Shown: one piece after another, positions 61,922 to 64,000 of the stretch | How positions within the stretch are numbered: position 1 is the first letter of the stretch | Layout: each line of letters starts with the position of its first letter | Assembly: GCF_032854445.1 (NCBI RefSeq) | Contig: NC_088305.1 | Location: 17,781,717-17,845,716 of the forward strand | Length of the DNA: 64,000 bases | Origin: Liolophura sinensis | Lineage: Eukaryota; Mollusca; Polyplacophora; Chitonida; Chitonidae | Direction of reading: 5' to 3' | Made by a program: the position numbers and the translations under genes | The notes under the pieces: model-generated | Database searches by the model: none | Told to the model about the DNA's origin: nothing | What the model saw: only the letters and a program-made list of their open reading frames with translations

Positions 61922-62023
61922 TGCCTGGTTTCCTCTCACCTTAATGCTAGCCACCGTCGTATTAGTGAAACATTCTTGAGTATGGGGTAAAACACCATTC
62001 AGAGAAATGAAATAAATAAATAA
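61922..62023 (+). mobile_element. SINE 3' fragment in copy 11 intron
   Basis: Occupies the same intron position as the shorter SINE tail relic in copies 2-10 (for example 5989-6051), indicating one ancestral insertion. Confidence 0.75.
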
Positions 62024-62398
62024 CTTTAGTATTACAAAACAAAATTGAGAGATCAAATATGAGGTACGTTACAGGTGTTTAAACAATATAGGAGCACGTA
62101 CAGATATGAAATACAAGTAATCTTCCATTTACACTTGGGCCGTAAAAGTAGACATATGAGTCGCACGTAGGCTTATTTATAAGCGTCATGTCCGACATTC
62201 GTATACCATTCGTAGTCCGTAAAGGACGTCCCAAGTCGATAATCGCAAGATTCACTTCCAAAACAACGTTTAACACTAGCTCTCAAAGACAAAGGTATGT
62301 AAGAAATTATACAAATAGGAAATATAGCTGGTGACACACAAGAGAGAAGAGGTAATCAGTTTTCAATGATGCCGGGCAGACAGTGGATATTCCAGGCA

Positions 62399-62480
62399 TT
62401 TCCACCCACCATAATGCTGGCCGCCGTCGTATAAGTGAAATATCCTTGAGTACGGCGTAAACCTTCAATCAAATAAATCA
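62399..62480 (+). mobile_element. SINE 3' fragment
   Basis: CCACCCACCATAATGCTGGC through TACGGCGTAAACC and an A-rich tail; 5' part missing. Confidence 0.8.
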
Positions 62481-62901
62481 ATATTCCAGGCATGAATTCC
62501 ATATCAAAGTTCAAATCCGTAGTCCATGAATGAGTTCCAGGTCAAATAACAATTAAACAAGGTATCTCAGTCGCGCTTTGATTGCAACTGTTCATAAAAG
62601 CATCATGAAGATGTAATGAGGATGGCTGCCCTTACGGCCCATAGCCCCAGGTTAAGCGGTATTAGATACTGTTCAAGAATGACGAGACCTTAACCGAACA
62701 GATTGTGATTCCAAGGTAACGGACGATTACGTCTTTAATATGTAAGGATCTCATACTGCAAGAGGCGTCTTCTGTGATGTTAAACATGACATGCTGACAA
62801 CATAGACGGTTACACTCGGTAACCAGCGACATCTATGTTATTAAATACCCTGTACGCGTTAGATATGTACATAAGGATAACAGCGCCGTCTATGTGGTTG
62901 A

Positions 62902-63508
62902 TCACAATGAAGATCGCCAAAGATCCTGAACGCTCTGTCCATACTTGCCAACGAGAGTATTATACTCATTGTAAAATTTGAGAAACTTAGAGTGATGGCA
63001 AATGATGGAGTATCCTTGACAAACTAGTTTTTGAACTAACAACTTGTGACGCAGATTAAATTCATCACAATTTACGCAAGATCTGACAAATGCTACAAGG
63101 TGAGATATGTATACGCCATATGCAGGGTTATGCATATCCAGCTAAGGTATACTGCTATCCAACTAAGGAAAATTTACAATATCAAAATTGAAATTATCCC
63201 TTTTGTCGTAAATGGCGGTGTGAAAGGAGACCTTGTTAGTCTTTGTACCGATATAGATCCAAATAAGATGTACCATCATGACTATCTGTTGTCTCCTTTA
63301 AATCCAATGAAGGCAGATAGATTTCCTTCACCGCTTCAGCAATGCACTGTTGGTAAATGGTATCCCCGAATTTCACATAGATGTTATTAATGAGAAATTC
63401 AAGTAATTCAATAAATAATATAACATCCCATGAGTGGTAGCCTTTATAAATAGTAGAACTCAAGAAAGCCTTATTGCTTTTGACGTTAATGTAACGGCTT
63501 GGCCTCAT
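62902..63508 (-). mobile_element. Degraded reverse-transcriptase retroelement
   Basis: On the minus strand two frames are collinear with the 3' half of an RT open reading frame typical of invertebrate retroelements. 63508-63236 contains NNIYVKFGDTIYQQ and LKETTDSHDGTSYLDL; a stretch near 63200 contains YDKRDNFNFDIVNFP with in-frame stops; 63135-62902 contains PAYGVYISHLV and RHKLLVQKLVCQGYS. The segment between IYQQ and LKETT, which should hold the catalytic aspartates, is missing. It is a dead fragment; the element class is not determined. Confidence 0.8.
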
Positions 63509-64000
63509 CCCTTGGCTCCTCCGGTGGAACTATGTAATCAGCAGTCAGCAATGAAATTGTGTCAGGTTTTGCTTAGAATCATTTTGTACATACTATAGAT
63601 AGAGAGAATACATGTGTATAAAGTATTATTAGAGATTAAGGTTGAGACGGATTGTTTATGATGTAAAGCGAAAGGTAGGGTTGTGACGCATGGGCTGTAA
63701 AGAGTATGTGTGCGTATGAGGTATTTTGTCTGTGGTTTGCTGATGTTACAGCCTCGTATGATGGTTAGTGAGGCCTAAGAAATAATATGTTGGAGAGTTG
63801 TACCCAGTACACCAACGAGAGCGCTGCGCGACGTCAATGTAACAACCTCGGTGGTCCATGCCCGAAGACAGATGAGTGTAGCTGGAGGCGGCATCCAGTG
63901 TAGTTTTGACCACCGATTTGCTCTACGGGACTGCAGCAGACGCTGTGCCTGTGAGGGGTACTACTACTACTACTTGGGCAGCACTCCCCATATGATTCCT

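Larger units (their letters stand above)
61785..63990 (+). pseudogene. Copy 11: old, degraded copy of the array gene
   Basis: The exon 2 remnant (61785-61864) keeps the hydrophobic signal-peptide reading and the SRPSD sequence before GTGAGTAAG, but the start codon aligns with ACT and the exon is 2 nt short. The exon 3 remnant starts after TGATGTTACAG at 63752 and can be followed to about 63990, with stops and frameshifts; the parts matching the first cysteines, the RARR region and CEGYYYY are still recognisable. The intron grew to about 1.9 kb through SINE pieces and a retroelement. It is far more diverged than copies 1-10, so the family predates the present array. Confidence 0.8.

Noticed and set aside
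63046-63390. 114-codon plus-strand frame
   Set aside because: It is the antisense shadow of the minus-strand reverse-transcriptase relic, which has recognisable motifs.

Overview
The window looks like genomic DNA of an invertebrate animal, most likely a mollusc. It has spliced genes with GT-AG introns, TATA-box promoters and AATAAA signals, is AT-rich and gene-poor, and carries many tRNA-derived SINEs with (AAATA)n-type tails. The mollusc assignment is an inference from my recollection that closely similar SINEs are common in mollusc genomes; no search was run.

The main content is a tandem array (about 1-53.4 kb) of one small secreted-peptide gene, all on the + strand. There is one 3' fragment cut by the window edge (copy 1), eight apparently intact genes (copies 2-9, unit spacing about 5.2-7.3 kb) and one frameshifted copy without a promoter (copy 10). 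An old remnant of the same gene (copy 11) lies at 61.8-64.0 kb. Each intact gene has a short non-coding exon 1 behind a TATA box, an intron of about 750 bp, exon 2 (signal peptide), a phase-1 intron of about 350 bp, and exon 3 (all eight cysteines). The product is 126-127 aa: signal peptide 1-19, a two-cysteine segment, an RARR site, a 16-residue linker, an RTKR site, and a six-cysteine C-terminal segment. The layout resembles an insulin-type prohormone, and the C-terminal segment also contains a C-x-G-x-C motif like cystine-knot hormones. Neither family is proven, and no exact family is recognised.

Between genes each unit repeats the same blocks: a 3' block (TACAG-rich sequence, TG microsatellite, C-rich tract), an inverted pair of SINEs, and a 5' block leading to the promoter. 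Copies differ in promoter state: copy 4 has lost its TATA box by deletion, copies 6 and 7 carry two promoter/exon 1 modules in series, and copies 2, 6 and 7 carry a GATA-palindrome promoter type. Similarity does not follow adjacency (2 with 6, 3 with 9, 5 with 7), which implies repeated unequal exchange or gene conversion.

Regions outside the array (0.86-4.1 kb and 53.4-61.7 kb) hold SINEs, a 22-bp minisatellite, ATCGAT-rich and CTACCTCG-rich repeats and possible exons of an unknown gene. A degraded reverse-transcriptase element lies inside the intron of copy 11. No rRNA, CRISPR or prokaryotic features were seen.
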